From Gammaproteobacteria bacterium (GTDB lineage: Bacteria; Pseudomonadota; Gammaproteobacteria; Pseudomonadales; Pseudohongiellaceae), in NCBI GenBank assembly GCA_021773355.1, contig JAJFKE010000038.1, positions 62,001 through 126,000 of the forward strand: a stretch of 64,000 nt of DNA, given 5' to 3'. Position 1 is the first letter of the stretch, and each line of letters begins with the position of its first letter. The position numbers were made by a program, and so were the translations under genes. The notes under the pieces were generated by a model. That model was given only the letters and a program-made list of their open reading frames with translations, did not search any database and was not told the origin of the DNA. This document shows, piece by piece, positions 54,216 to 63,408 of the stretch.

Positions 54216-54919
54216 AAACCACCAGCGTACTCAGCCGCGTTGTGAAACAGCAGGCTTGCGTTAACTCTACCTTCAGCGTTCTGCCCATCCTCATGTTCTC
54301 CACTTATCGGACCTTCCGCACCAATATCCACTTGCAGATTGATACGGCTAAATGAAGCAAAAGGAATATGCAGCGGATAGCTGCGGTTAAGCGGCATGCC
54401 TAATACTGTAGGTAACACCACCCGCAGTACTCCGCCGTGAGTAACAATCAACACATGGCTGTCGTGGGGCAGCCTTGCAATTTCTCGCCAGGCATCAAGA
54501 ACTCTATCTTTAAACGAGAGATAGTCCTCTCCATTGGGCGGCGCCAACTTCGACAAATCTTTTCGAAACGCCTTGAGCTGTGAAGCCGCCTGTTCTCGCC
54601 AGTCTGTTAACGGCATACCATCCCAGTCGCCATAGTCTATCTCCTGCCACTGCTGCAGCACTTGCAGATCAAGTCCGGTTTCTTTTGCAAGATGCTCAGC
54701 AAATGTGCGACAGCGTTGTAGTGGGGACGAAATGATGTGAGTCCAAGCGGGCGTAACAGGTGATTGAGTAAGTTCTGCAGATAGTGCAGCGGCTTTTTGC
54801 ATTTGCGACCAACCTTTCTCGCTCAGGCGATGATCGATTCGGCCGCGAAGTACTTCACCACCTTCCGGTTCCCCGTGGCGCAGTAGATCTACAATAATTT
54901 TTTTACTCGCGGTAATCAC
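54212..54919 (-). CDS. Histidine phosphatase family protein, CobC-like
   Basis: The 235-residue protein has the RHG motif (LLRHGEPEGG, R14-H15-G16), IISSPLQRCRTFAEHLA, and the second catalytic histidine in VLIVTHGGVLRVVL. This is the phosphoglycerate mutase fold, and DLRHG-type members near cobalamin genes include CobC (alpha-ribazole phosphatase). The neighbouring btuR and btuF support a cobalamin link, though the overall assignment is inferred from context. The stop codon TAG is formed by the right CTAG target duplication of the MITE. Confidence 0.8.
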   Translation of the reverse strand: MITASKKIIVDLLRHGEPEGGEVLRGRIDHRLSEKGWSQMQKAAALSAELTQSPVTPAWTHIISSPLQRCRTFAEHLAKETGLDLQVLQQWQEIDYGDWDGMPLTDWREQAASQLKAFRKDLSKLAPPNGEDYLSFKDRVLDAWREIARLPHDSHVLIVTHGGVLRVVLPTVLGMPLNRSYPLHIPFASFSRINLQVDIGAEGPISGEHEDGQNAEGRVNASLLFHNAAEYAGGF

Positions 54920-54944
54920 AGACTAACTCGTTAGCTCAACAAGC

Positions 54945-55538
54945 TTAAGAGGGCTTATTTATATGCCCCATCTTGTCAACTTTGACTGCAAGATAACTCT
55001 CGTTATGGGGATTGGAACCCGTATGGATTGGCACTATTTCTGCCACATCAATACCCATCTCGATAAGAGCATCAACTTTTCTTGGGTTGTTGGTCATTAA
55101 GCGTAGGCTCTTGATACCAAAGTGATCTAACATCGGTTTGCAAATCTGATATTCTCGACTATCTGGATCGAAACCGAGTTGCACATTGGCTTCTACCGTA
55201 TCTGCTCCAGAATCCTGCAAAGAATAGGCCTTGATCTTGTTTAGCAGTCCGATACCACGACCTTCCTGACGCAAATAGAGAATTAATCCTCGACCCTCTT
55301 TTGCGACACTTTCCATTGCGCACTGAAGCTGCGCTCCACAATCGCAGCGCAAGCTGAAAAGACAATCTCCGGTAAGGCATTCTGAATGAATTCGACACAG
55401 CACGGGTTGATCCTGTTCCAGATCACCGAAAGCCAAGGCGACATGTTCCTTGCCGTTGCTATTATCTTCGAATCCATGAATCGTGAATTGGCCCCACTGT
55501 GTGGGCAAGGCTGCCGATGCTACACATGATACTGTCAA
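54945..55538 (-). CDS. ribA: GTP cyclohydrolase II
   Basis: I favour the TTG at 55538, with AGAGGA 7 bases upstream, giving 197 residues starting [16 protein letters not shown], the usual RibA beginning. A TTG at 55586, 16 codons farther upstream, would overlap pgpA by 20 bases and has a poor ribosome binding site. The zinc cysteines are in [21 protein letters not shown], and [22 protein letters not shown] is the catalytic loop. It converts GTP to the first riboflavin precursor. It follows pgpA in a minus-strand operon of nusB, thiL and pgpA. Confidence 0.93.
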   Translation of the reverse strand: MTVSCVASAALPTQWGQFTIHGFEDNSNGKEHVALAFGDLEQDQPVLCRIHSECLTGDCLFSLRCDCGAQLQCAMESVAKEGRGLILYLRQEGRGIGLLNKIKAYSLQDSGADTVEANVQLGFDPDSREYQICKPMLDHFGIKSLRLMTNNPRKVDALIEMGIDVAEIVPIHTGSNPHNESYLAVKVDKMGHINKPS

Positions 55539-55566
55539 AAAGCTTTCCTCTTGAATTCCCCGGGCC

Positions 55567-56040
55567 TCATGCCATGAGAATGACAATCGCCTGTATGCAC
55601 AGGGCGGCCATTATACCTGCTAAAACATCGTCAAGCATGATTCCCATACCGCCTTTCAGCTCTTTATCCAGCCATTTAATGGGCCAGGGCTTGAAGATAT
55701 CCAGTAAACGAAACAGGCCGAAGCCCAGAACGGCCCAAAGAAGGCCAATGGGCGCCATAAACATGGTAATCCAGTAACCTACAAACTCATCCCAGACGAT
55801 GCCGCCATGATCATGCACACCCAAATCAGCAGCGGTTTTCCCACACAGCCAAATCCCTAAAACAAAGCTCAGCAGTACTAAGACTGCATAAATCAAGGGT
55901 GGCATGGCAGGCAGCAGCAGATAGATCAGCATGGCTACCGCAGTACCCGCCGTTCCAGGCGCTTTAGGCGATAACCCGGCCCCAAAGCCAAAGGCTATCA
56001 GGTGCACAGGATTACGCCATATTGCGATCGTTGATTTCAT
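55567..56040 (-). CDS. pgpA: Phosphatidylglycerophosphatase A
   Basis: The 157-residue membrane enzyme has the PgpA motif [17 protein letters not shown] (about 17-33), and helices with [14 protein letters not shown] and [21 protein letters not shown] contain the acidic active-site residues. It dephosphorylates phosphatidylglycerophosphate in phospholipid synthesis at the inner membrane. It follows thiL by 2 bases and is translated in the same operon. Confidence 0.95.
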   Translation of the reverse strand: MKSTIAIWRNPVHLIAFGFGAGLSPKAPGTAGTAVAMLIYLLLPAMPPLIYAVLVLLSFVLGIWLCGKTAADLGVHDHGGIVWDEFVGYWITMFMAPIGLLWAVLGFGLFRLLDIFKPWPIKWLDKELKGGMGIMLDDVLAGIMAALCIQAIVILMA

Positions 56041-56042
56041 GT

Positions 56043-57077
56043 TTAGCCTGGCACCCTGTAATTGAAATGTTGAAATGAAAACGACTCAAAGTTTCTCAGG
56101 GAACCCTTGGCGTCGATACAATTTATGCCTCTGCCAGCAACTATCTCTCCGATACAACTGACTCTAACGCCAATTTGATTGGCAACTCGCTCTAAATCTG
56201 CGCAGCTCTCAGCAGGCACGGTGAAGCACAACTCATAGTCATCACCGCCATACAGGGCCGCCATCAATCTATTCTCATCATTCACACAACATAGGGCGGA
56301 GGCGGAATAGGGAATCTTATCCAGGCATAGCTGCCCTGCAACTTTACTGGCTTCGAGAATATGTTGCAGGTCTCCATACAGGCCATCTGAAATATCGATA
56401 CAACTGCTAAAGTATTTACCTGCCGCCAGCGCCAGATCAATTCGAGGACTTGGTTGGTAATACGCGTCCTCAAAAAATTGTTGGCAAGTGTCAGCAGGTT
56501 TTTCAATAGAGAATTGGAACTGATTTCCCAGGTGTGAGTCCAGACCGAGTGCTAGCAGCGCGATGGCACCATCTCCGACAGTGCCACTGACGTAAATCTT
56601 GTCTCCAACCCCTGCTCCACTTCTGAGCAGCGGCTGCGATTTACTACACAGGCCCTGCACCTGAATACTTATACTCAGCGGCCCCTTACTAATATCCCCT
56701 CCCACCAAGGGACAATTGTGTTGTACGGCTAAAGGCCGTAATCCTTCGCTGAATTTTTTCAACCAGGAGTCGTCACTGCAGGGCAATACCAAACCCAATG
56801 TAAAGCAAAAAGGTTCGGCGGCCATGGCGGCAAGGTCACTGAGATTTACGGCCAGAGCTCGATTAGCAATTTGAGACGGTTCGGCGGAAGCGGGAAAATG
56901 TATATCTGCAACTAATACATCCATGGACAGCGCCAGTAATTTGTCGGAACAGATATCCAGCAGGGCTGCATCATCACCGATACCGAGTTCGACGCCGCTC
57001 CTCTGGAAGCCCAATCCTGACTCCGCGAAATGCCGTCTAATTATCTCAAACTCTGATTGGCTGCTTGAATTTTGCAT
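56043..57077 (-). CDS. thiL: Thiamine-monophosphate kinase
   Basis: The 344-residue protein has the ThiL/PurM-like N-terminal GIGDDAALLDI (about 27-37), then ALSMDVLVADIHFP, NLSDLAAMAAEP and KIYVSGTVGDGAIALLAL. The substrate segment SCIDISDGLYGDLQHIL is conserved. It phosphorylates thiamine monophosphate to the active diphosphate. The gene is between nusB and pgpA, an order common in gammaproteobacteria. Confidence 0.95.
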   Translation of the reverse strand: MQNSSSQSEFEIIRRHFAESGLGFQRSGVELGIGDDAALLDICSDKLLALSMDVLVADIHFPASAEPSQIANRALAVNLSDLAAMAAEPFCFTLGLVLPCSDDSWLKKFSEGLRPLAVQHNCPLVGGDISKGPLSISIQVQGLCSKSQPLLRSGAGVGDKIYVSGTVGDGAIALLALGLDSHLGNQFQFSIEKPADTCQQFFEDAYYQPSPRIDLALAAGKYFSSCIDISDGLYGDLQHILEASKVAGQLCLDKIPYSASALCCVNDENRLMAALYGGDDYELCFTVPAESCADLERVANQIGVRVSCIGEIVAGRGINCIDAKGSLRNFESFSFQHFNYRVPG

Positions 57078-57120
57078 GTTTCAGATTACCGGAAATACTG
57101 CTGAAGTCCGTCAGCGCAAT

Positions 57121-57651
57121 TTAAGTACCTGGACTTTTGTGTGCTGTAGATTTCTTGCCAGACAATTCCACCGGGCGTAGAGTAGCTGCCAATTTATCCA
57201 ATACGCCATTGATGTACTTATGGCTCTCGGTAGCACCAAAGATTTTCGCGAGTTCGACACATTCGTTAATAACAACACGATAAGGAATATCGATGCGATT
57301 CGCTAACTCGAAGGTGCCGAGATAGAGCAAAGCTCTCTCCACTGGATCAAGAGCAGCAAGTTTGCGATCTAACAGGGGAACAATGTGTTGGTCGAGAACT
57401 TCCTGTTGCTTGGGGATTTCCAAAAACACCTCGGAGAAATATTGCCAATCAATCTTTCCACCATTCTGTTCGTGAAATTGTGCCTCGATTTCCAATGGCT
57501 CTGACTTACCTATATGCCACTGATACAGGGCTTGCAGGATTAGGGTTCGTGCTTTACGACGTTGCGCTAATGGTACTTTGCCGCTTGACTGAGCTGTCTT
57601 TTTGGCTGCTGCTGGGGCGCTAGACTGTTGCTCAGCCTTTCTGGAGGCCAC
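57121..57651 (-). CDS. nusB: Transcription antitermination protein NusB
   Basis: The 176-residue protein has the NusB fold with RRKARTLILQALYQWHI (about 31-47) and, toward the C-terminus, ELANRIDIPYRVVINECVELAKIFGATESHKYINGVLDKLA. It binds the boxA RNA with NusE (ribosomal S10) to support rRNA transcription. An additional poorly conserved N-terminal tail rich in A, K and Q is present. It is directly next to ribH on the minus strand. Confidence 0.95.
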   Translation of the reverse strand: MASRKAEQQSSAPAAAKKTAQSSGKVPLAQRRKARTLILQALYQWHIGKSEPLEIEAQFHEQNGGKIDWQYFSEVFLEIPKQQEVLDQHIVPLLDRKLAALDPVERALLYLGTFELANRIDIPYRVVINECVELAKIFGATESHKYINGVLDKLAATLRPVELSGKKSTAHKSPGT

Positions 57652-58128
57652 TTAGTTCTCCAGTTGTCTAAGCAGGCTAACCATTTCTACCGCGGTAATC
57701 GCCGCCTCGGCTCCTTTATTTCCAGCCTTTGTGCCGGCCCGTTCAATCGCCTGCTCTATACTGTCTACGGTGAGCACACCAAATGCGACTGGTTTGCTGC
57801 TGGCAAGACTAACCTGGCTAAGTCCTTTCACACATTCGCCGGCAACGTATTCGAAATGTGGAGTGCCACCGCGAATAACAGCACCCAAGGCTATAACAGC
57901 ATCACACTCCTGGCTGGCTAATACTTTTTGAACGGCCAAGGGTAATTCAAATGCACCTGGCACCTTAATGATGACTATATCCTTATCCTGAACCCCATGC
58001 TTACGCAACACATCGACTGCCCCTTCAAGCAAGTGATCTACGATAAAACTGTTAAATCGAGCCACAGCAATTACATAGCGCGCCGTTGCGTTGTTATAGT
58101 TGCCTTCGATTGTCTTTATAGTACCCAT
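57652..58128 (-). CDS. ribH: 6,7-dimethyl-8-ribityllumazine synthase
   Basis: The 158-residue enzyme has the family sequence [30 protein letters not shown] and [16 protein letters not shown]. The catalytic region [32 protein letters not shown] includes the histidine. It condenses the ribityl diaminouracil with 3,4-dihydroxybutanone phosphate in the penultimate riboflavin step. It lies directly next to nusB, whose gene follows without a gap. Confidence 0.97.
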   Translation of the reverse strand: MGTIKTIEGNYNNATARYVIAVARFNSFIVDHLLEGAVDVLRKHGVQDKDIVIIKVPGAFELPLAVQKVLASQECDAVIALGAVIRGGTPHFEYVAGECVKGLSQVSLASSKPVAFGVLTVDSIEQAIERAGTKAGNKGAEAAITAVEMVSLLRQLEN

Positions 58129-58185
58129 TGCTTTTACCTGCTTATTCTTTATGAACTCTGATTTCAGCTCTACGCTGTATCTAAT

Positions 58186-59298
58186 CTATTTCTCAAACGG
58201 GACAAACTCCACAACTTCCAGATCAAAACCGGAAATTGCGTTGAACTTTGCCGGATAGCTCAATAATCGCATTTTGCCAACGCCAAGGTCTCTTAAAATC
58301 TGAGAGCCAGTACCTATGGTCAAGTCACTACCGGCTCTATTTGCCTGATAAGCTTCCGAACCATCGGTAAGCACATTCGCTATGTTTTGACCTAAATCTT
58401 GCCCATAATCGTCGCCGGATAATAACACAGCCACACCACTACCCTCGCTGTTGATCTTTCTTAAGGCATCGCTAAATGACCAGCTAGTGCGGTTGGTATT
58501 ATATACCTCACATATGTCACGCAAGGTATTCGGAATGTGCACCCTCACTAACAAGGGTTTGTCGGCTGAGATTTCACCCTTGCTGAAGACCAGATGCAAA
58601 CTCCCACTGATCGAATCCTTGTAAGTATGAACATCAAACTCACCGTGTTGGGTTTCCATTTTATTGGTCGACACTTTGGTGACGGTGTGCTCATTGGCAA
58701 TGCGGTAGTGAATCAGGTCGACGATTGTTCCTATCTTGATGTCGTGCTTTTCTGCGAACTGTTCTAGATCGGGGCGCCTGGCCATGGATCCATCCTCGTT
58801 CATGATTTCTACAATTGCCGCCGCCGGCATATAGCCTGCCAGTCTAGCCAGGTCGCAACCTGCTTCGGTGTGGCCAGCGCGGCGCAGCACACCACCGGGC
58901 TGAGCCATAATAGGAAATATATGACCCGGCTGAACGATGTCGCCGGCTACACTTTCTCTGCCCACCGCGACCTGAATCGTGCGCGCGCGATCCGCCGCAG
59001 ATATTCCCGTAGTCACGCCAGTCGCCGCTTCTATAGAAACGGTGAAATTCGTGTTGTAGGGTGTATTGTTTTCGTTCACCATGAGCGGCAATTTCAAATG
59101 CTGGCAGCGCTCATGAGTTAAGGTTAGACAGATCAGACCACGCGCATTGGTCGCCATAAAATTAATATCTTCGGTGCGCACCCGTTCGGCGGCTATTATC
59201 AGGTCGCCTTCGTTTTCTCTATCTTCATCGTCCATCAATATCACCATCTTGCCTTGGCGAATATCGTCGATGATTTCTTCAATTGAATTCAGTTTCAT
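58186..59298 (-). CDS. ribBA: 3,4-dihydroxy-2-butanone 4-phosphate synthase with GTP cyclohydrolase II-like domain
   Basis: The 370-residue protein is a RibBA-type fusion. The N-terminal RibB domain has ILMDDEDRENEGDLIIAAE (about 19-37) and VLRRAGHTEAGCDLARLAG (about 136-154). The C-terminal GCHII-like half is incomplete: the zinc cysteines seen in the separate RibA are absent, and the region HIPNTLRDICEVYNTNRTSWSFSDALRKI lacks the C-x-C set. This matches the usual gammaproteobacterial arrangement, in which the C-domain is inactive and RibA supplies the activity. Confidence 0.92.
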   Translation of the reverse strand: MKLNSIEEIIDDIRQGKMVILMDDEDRENEGDLIIAAERVRTEDINFMATNARGLICLTLTHERCQHLKLPLMVNENNTPYNTNFTVSIEAATGVTTGISAADRARTIQVAVGRESVAGDIVQPGHIFPIMAQPGGVLRRAGHTEAGCDLARLAGYMPAAAIVEIMNEDGSMARRPDLEQFAEKHDIKIGTIVDLIHYRIANEHTVTKVSTNKMETQHGEFDVHTYKDSISGSLHLVFSKGEISADKPLLVRVHIPNTLRDICEVYNTNRTSWSFSDALRKINSEGSGVAVLLSGDDYGQDLGQNIANVLTDGSEAYQANRAGSDLTIGTGSQILRDLGVGKMRLLSYPAKFNAISGFDLEVVEFVPFEK

Positions 59299-59312
59299 AG
59301 TATTTTAAAACT

Positions 59313-59960
59313 CTAGACAAAGCCGTGCTTTGTCAGGAAATCCTTATCTATTGTATTTTGTTGCAATTCATTCCCCTGACTTAGTCTCTCTAAATAGCGC
59401 GCCACCAAGTCAACTTCGAGATTTACCTTCCTACCCACACAGTACTCACCAATTATTGTTTCAGTCTGTGTGTGAGGAATCACGTTTACCGTAAAATTAA
59501 TACCGCTTACTTCATTTACCGTGAGGCTAGTTCCGTCGATGCAGATAGAACCTTTTGCGGCAATGTACCTGGCCAATTCCAGCGGCACTTCAAACACCAG
59601 CTTTTCACTATTCCCATCTGCCTCTGAATGAATCAAGGTACCAACGCCATCGACATGGCCACTTACAATGTGGCCTCCTAAACGCCCGCTCGCCAACATG
59701 GCTTTTTCAAGATTAACTCTGCCGCCACTGACGAATTCAGCCAAGGCGGTACAGCGCATCGACTCCGTAGAAACATCTGCATCGAAATTCATTCCCTGGA
59801 TATCGACTACAGTCAAACAACAACCGTTTACTGCAATACTGTCGCCCAGGGTAACATCACCCAGATCGAGTTCTCCGCTATCTATAGTCAGCCGCCAGTC
59901 AGAACCTGATTGTTGCAGCTTAACGACCGAGCCTATCGCTTGAATTATTCCGGTGAACAT
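59313..59960 (-). CDS. ribE: Riboflavin synthase alpha chain
   Basis: I choose the ATG at 59960, preceded by GGAAG 7 bases upstream, rather than a TTG two codons earlier. The 215-residue protein has two homologous lumazine-binding barrels, with MFTGIIQAIGSV at the N-terminus, AVNGCCLTVVDI in the first half and IDGTSLTVNEVSGINFTVNVIPHTQTET in the second. It dismutates two lumazines to riboflavin. It sits between ribBA and ribD. Confidence 0.96.
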   Translation of the reverse strand: MFTGIIQAIGSVVKLQQSGSDWRLTIDSGELDLGDVTLGDSIAVNGCCLTVVDIQGMNFDADVSTESMRCTALAEFVSGGRVNLEKAMLASGRLGGHIVSGHVDGVGTLIHSEADGNSEKLVFEVPLELARYIAAKGSICIDGTSLTVNEVSGINFTVNVIPHTQTETIIGEYCVGRKVNLEVDLVARYLERLSQGNELQQNTIDKDFLTKHGFV

Positions 59961-60008
59961 TTGCAAACTTCCACTTAGTAGTTCCCAGTCTCAAAAACAT
60001 CGCACAAA

Positions 60009-61166
60009 CTAAACTGGCCCCAGCACCACGCGAATATCATTCTCAATCTGCCGCAGATCTGATATTTCGAACTCAATACTCTCGGACATCGATTTCAGAC
60101 CTACTATAGCTAACAAAGCTTTGGCGTCGCTGCCTAACAGCTTCGGAGCAATATAGACTATTAGCTCATCAACTAAACCAGCTCGAATAAAGGCTGAACT
60201 TAGCGTGGCCCCTGCTTCCAGCAAAACATCAGTACAGGCGAAATCAGAGGCCAGCGATTCTAGCACAGAATGCAGGTTTACTCTCTCTCCACCACCTTCC
60301 GTAGTTAGATATTCCACATTGGAAGTGAGGTTTTTATTTCCCGTTAATCGACCTGTGCCAAATATTTTTACAGCGCCGGGAGGCTCAAGAATTTTCGCTG
60401 TATCCGGCATACGAGAGTTACTATCGAGAATTACGCGAAGTGGCTGTTGCGACAAAGCGATTTCATTACGCGCCAGTTCTTCCTCGTCAAGATTCATCTC
60501 ACTTAGGCGTACATTCATAGAAGGATCATCGGCTAACACTGTTTCTATGCCAGTGATAATCGCACTGCTCGCTGCACGTAGTCGCTGCACATCACTGCGC
60601 GAGCCAGGACCAGTTATCCACTTGCTCTCGCCGCTAGCGAGCGCGGTGCGCCCATCCAAACTCATGGCTAACTTACATCTCACATAGGGCAATCCACTTT
60701 CTCTATGTTTAAAGTAACCGGGGTTAATCTGCCGTGCCGCTTGATCAAAATCTACCAGTTGAACAACGTCGATTCCCGCAGCCAGCAGATTCGAAACGCC
60801 TTGGCCGGCGACTTCAGGATTCGGATCGATACTCGCCAAAACCACTTTAGAAATTCCTGCATCAATCAATGCTGCGGAGCAGGGTCCGGTACGCCCCACA
60901 TGGGAACAAGGCTCCAGGCTGACGAAAGCGATAGCAGAATCAGCACTTTCTTGCGCCTGCTGCAGGGCCATGATCTCAGCATGAGACTCACCGGCCGCGA
61001 CATGCCAACCCTCGCCTATTATTTTCTTATCTTTTACTATGACACAACCAACTCTGGGATTAGGAGTAGTGCTTAGCACGTTGCAGGCGAGCTCTAGTGC
61101 TCGCCGCATATAAACTGGCCAGTCAAAAATATTGGCGTCAAGTTCGTTGTTAGAAAGTTTTTTCAT
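60009..61166 (-). CDS. ribD: Bifunctional pyrimidine deaminase/reductase
   Basis: The 385-residue protein has the deaminase domain with ESHAEIMAL (H62, E64) and PCSHVGRTGPC (C87, C96) as zinc ligands. The reductase domain follows with KLAMSLDGRTALASGESKWITGPGSRSDVQRLRA and DVLLEAGATLSSAFIRAGLVDELIVYIAPKLLG. It performs the second and third steps of the riboflavin pathway. It lies at the head of the rib cluster; no FMN riboswitch was recognised in the 180 bases upstream. nrdR lies upstream on the same strand. Confidence 0.96.
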   Translation of the reverse strand: MKKLSNNELDANIFDWPVYMRRALELACNVLSTTPNPRVGCVIVKDKKIIGEGWHVAAGESHAEIMALQQAQESADSAIAFVSLEPCSHVGRTGPCSAALIDAGISKVVLASIDPNPEVAGQGVSNLLAAGIDVVQLVDFDQAARQINPGYFKHRESGLPYVRCKLAMSLDGRTALASGESKWITGPGSRSDVQRLRAASSAIITGIETVLADDPSMNVRLSEMNLDEEELARNEIALSQQPLRVILDSNSRMPDTAKILEPPGAVKIFGTGRLTGNKNLTSNVEYLTTEGGGERVNLHSVLESLASDFACTDVLLEAGATLSSAFIRAGLVDELIVYIAPKLLGSDAKALLAIVGLKSMSESIEFEISDLRQIENDIRVVLGPV

Positions 61167-61345
61167 GTTCTATTTCAGACTGAGATGAATAGAAGTGGCG
61201 TTGTAGCTTTTCCTGTAAACAGTGCCGTGTAGATTGTGTCGAATATACTTCATTGCGTCTCAGAGAAAGCAATTACGGCAACGAGGTTTCGCGTTACACG
61301 TCCATTGCAGATTGAGGAAAATTAACAATGCTCAATATACTGAAC

Positions 61346-61807
61346 TTATTTAGAATTGTCTTCGGAGAGGCGATCGATTTCAGCACGGAACTCATTGAGA
61401 TCTTTGAAGCTGCGGTATACCGATGCGAATCTTACAAACGCCACTTCGTCGAGGCCGCGTAACTCCTTCATAACCTGTTCACCTACATCTCTGGACTGTA
61501 TCTCCCGCTCACCTGAAGACCGCAGGTTTGCCTTAATTCGAGTAATAGCTTCTTCAACTTTTTCAATGCTGACCGGCCGCTTCTCAAGCGCCTTGGTTAG
61601 GCCAGTCATCAACTTATCTTCGTTGAAGGGTTCGCGAATTCCGTCCTGCTTAATAATTCTGGGCATTACCAATTCGGCTGACTCGTAGGTGGTAAATCTC
61701 TCTTCGCAGGTAATGCACTCACGTCGTCGCCTGACATGATTTCCCTCGGTCACTAATCGGGAATCTATTACCTTGGTATCAATTGCGCCACAAAAAGGAC
61801 AATGCAT
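61346..61807 (-). CDS. nrdR: Transcriptional repressor NrdR
   Basis: The 153-residue protein has the N-terminal zinc ribbon (C3, C6, C31, C34: MHCPFC and ECITCEERF) and the ATP-cone with [25 protein letters not shown]. It represses ribonucleotide reductase genes in response to (d)ATP. It lies 74 bases downstream of glyA on the same strand and just before the rib cluster, an order widely seen in gammaproteobacteria. Confidence 0.97.
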   Translation of the reverse strand: MHCPFCGAIDTKVIDSRLVTEGNHVRRRRECITCEERFTTYESAELVMPRIIKQDGIREPFNEDKLMTGLTKALEKRPVSIEKVEEAITRIKANLRSSGEREIQSRDVGEQVMKELRGLDEVAFVRFASVYRSFKDLNEFRAEIDRLSEDNSK

Positions 61808-61880
61808 AAAAAACCTATCGTTCTACCTAATATTTTAGAAATTTTTAATTCCGCCGCAGTGCGGGAAAACCTTGTATACG

Positions 61881-63134
61881 CTACTGATACACTGGAAAGC
61901 GCGCACAAAGTTCGAGCACCTTCTGTCTAACTTCGGTAATTACTGCTTCGTTCTCAATATCATCGAGAATATCACACATCCAGGAGGTTAATTGCGCAGT
62001 CTCACTCTCACCAAAACCTCTGGTAGTAATTGCGGGCGAGCCAAGACGAAGACCGCTGGTCACGAACGGTGGCTTGGGATCGTTAGGAACCGCATTCTTG
62101 TTTACCGTGATATTTGCCAGTCCCAAGGCGGCATCAGCATCTTTACCGGTAATATCTTGCTTGATCAGACTCAGCAGGAAAAGGTGATCGTCGGTGCCAC
62201 CGGAAACCACATCGAATCCGCGCTCGATAAAACCCTTAGCCATGGTTCGGGCATTCGCGAGCACCTGCTGTTGATAAACCTTGAAATCTTCAGTCATGGC
62301 TTCTTTAAAGCAAACCGCCTTGGCAGCAATGACATGCATCAATGGCCCACCCTGACTCTCCGGAAAGACGGAGAAATTAAGTTTCTTTTCCAATTCCGGA
62401 TTCGCTTTTGCCAGAATTACTCCACCGCGAGGTCCGCGCAGAGTCTTGTGGGTAGTCGACGTAGTCACGTCAGCTATATTCACCGGGCTGGGATAGACAC
62501 CCGCTGCGATCAAGCCGGCAACATGGGCCATATCCACCACAAAATAAGCACCAACACTATCGGCGATATCACGAAACTTTTGCCAATCTATGACTCGGGA
62601 ATAGGCGGAGAAGCCAGCCATTATCATCTTCGGCTTGTGCTCCTGAGCCAGAGCATTTACCTGCTGGTAATCGATTTCTCCAGTTTCACTATTGAGGCCA
62701 TATTGCACTGCATTATAGATGCGGCCGGAAAAACTAACACTGGCGCCATGGGTGAGGTGTCCACCATCGGCCAGACTCATGCCGAGAACGGTATCACCGG
62801 GCTTCAACAAGGCCATGTAGACAGCCGCGTTGGCCTGTGAGCCAGAATGAGGTTGCACATTTGCGTAGTCAGCACTAAACAGCTCTCGCACACGGGCAAT
62901 GGCGATTTCTTCGATGACATCGACGTGTTCACAGCCGCCGTAGTAACGCTTTCCCGGATAGCCTTCGGCATATTTGTTGGTCAGAACCGAACCCTGAGCC
63001 TGCATTACCAAAGGACTGGTGTAATTCTCCGATGCGATTAGCTCAATATGCTGTTCCTGGCGAATTCTCTCAGCTTCCATGGCCGCGTTTATATCTGGGT
63101 CAAATTCCGAAAGACTGGTATCGCTCTTAAACAT
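61881..63134 (-). CDS. glyA: Serine hydroxymethyltransferase
   Basis: The 417-residue PLP enzyme shows [38 protein letters not shown] and the lysine motif [16 protein letters not shown] (K of HKT forms the aldimine). The C-terminal [17 protein letters not shown] completes the family. It interconverts serine and glycine with tetrahydrofolate to supply one-carbon units. It is divergent from ettA and lies upstream of nrdR on the same strand. Confidence 0.98.
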   Translation of the reverse strand: MFKSDTSLSEFDPDINAAMEAERIRQEQHIELIASENYTSPLVMQAQGSVLTNKYAEGYPGKRYYGGCEHVDVIEEIAIARVRELFSADYANVQPHSGSQANAAVYMALLKPGDTVLGMSLADGGHLTHGASVSFSGRIYNAVQYGLNSETGEIDYQQVNALAQEHKPKMIMAGFSAYSRVIDWQKFRDIADSVGAYFVVDMAHVAGLIAAGVYPSPVNIADVTTSTTHKTLRGPRGGVILAKANPELEKKLNFSVFPESQGGPLMHVIAAKAVCFKEAMTEDFKVYQQQVLANARTMAKGFIERGFDVVSGGTDDHLFLLSLIKQDITGKDADAALGLANITVNKNAVPNDPKPPFVTSGLRLGSPAITTRGFGESETAQLTSWMCDILDDIENEAVITEVRQKVLELCARFPVYQ

Positions 63135-63184
63135 CTGCTGCTCCGAGGGCTGGTGGTTATTTCCAAGGGTTTATTCAGGATCTG

Positions 63185-63212
63185 AAATCCTGGCCTTAGC
63201 TCAGGATTTTTT
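63185..63212 (+). terminator. Terminator-like hairpin between glyA and ettA
   Basis: AAATCCTG at 63185-63192 pairs with CAGGATTT at 63202-63209 around a nine-base loop, and the plus strand then runs TTTTTT. There is no plus-strand gene before it, so it could belong to the leader of a transcript that starts within glyA. On the glyA strand it would sit in the leader without a T run. Confidence 0.4.
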
Positions 63213-63408
63213 GAAGGCGCTATTCTACATGATGCGCCTAATTTTGGGCATTAATATTCTTGGCAATCTGACGCCGTTTTAACAGAAAAAAGCCGCTGGG
63301 CTGTGCAATAATAACGCCCCCATAGTCCCGGCTTGCTAAGGACTATTAGAAATAATCTATGGCCTAAGTCCAACATCAGTAACGGCATTAATCTCAGGAA
63401 CAATTAGA

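Noticed and set aside
61167..61345. FMN riboswitch before ribD
   Set aside because: The conserved AGGGCGGGG and CCCAC type elements are absent.
61992..62840. 282-residue frame opposite glyA
   Set aside because: It lies entirely inside glyA on the other strand. The protein has no family motif and the composition follows the antisense of a conserved gene.
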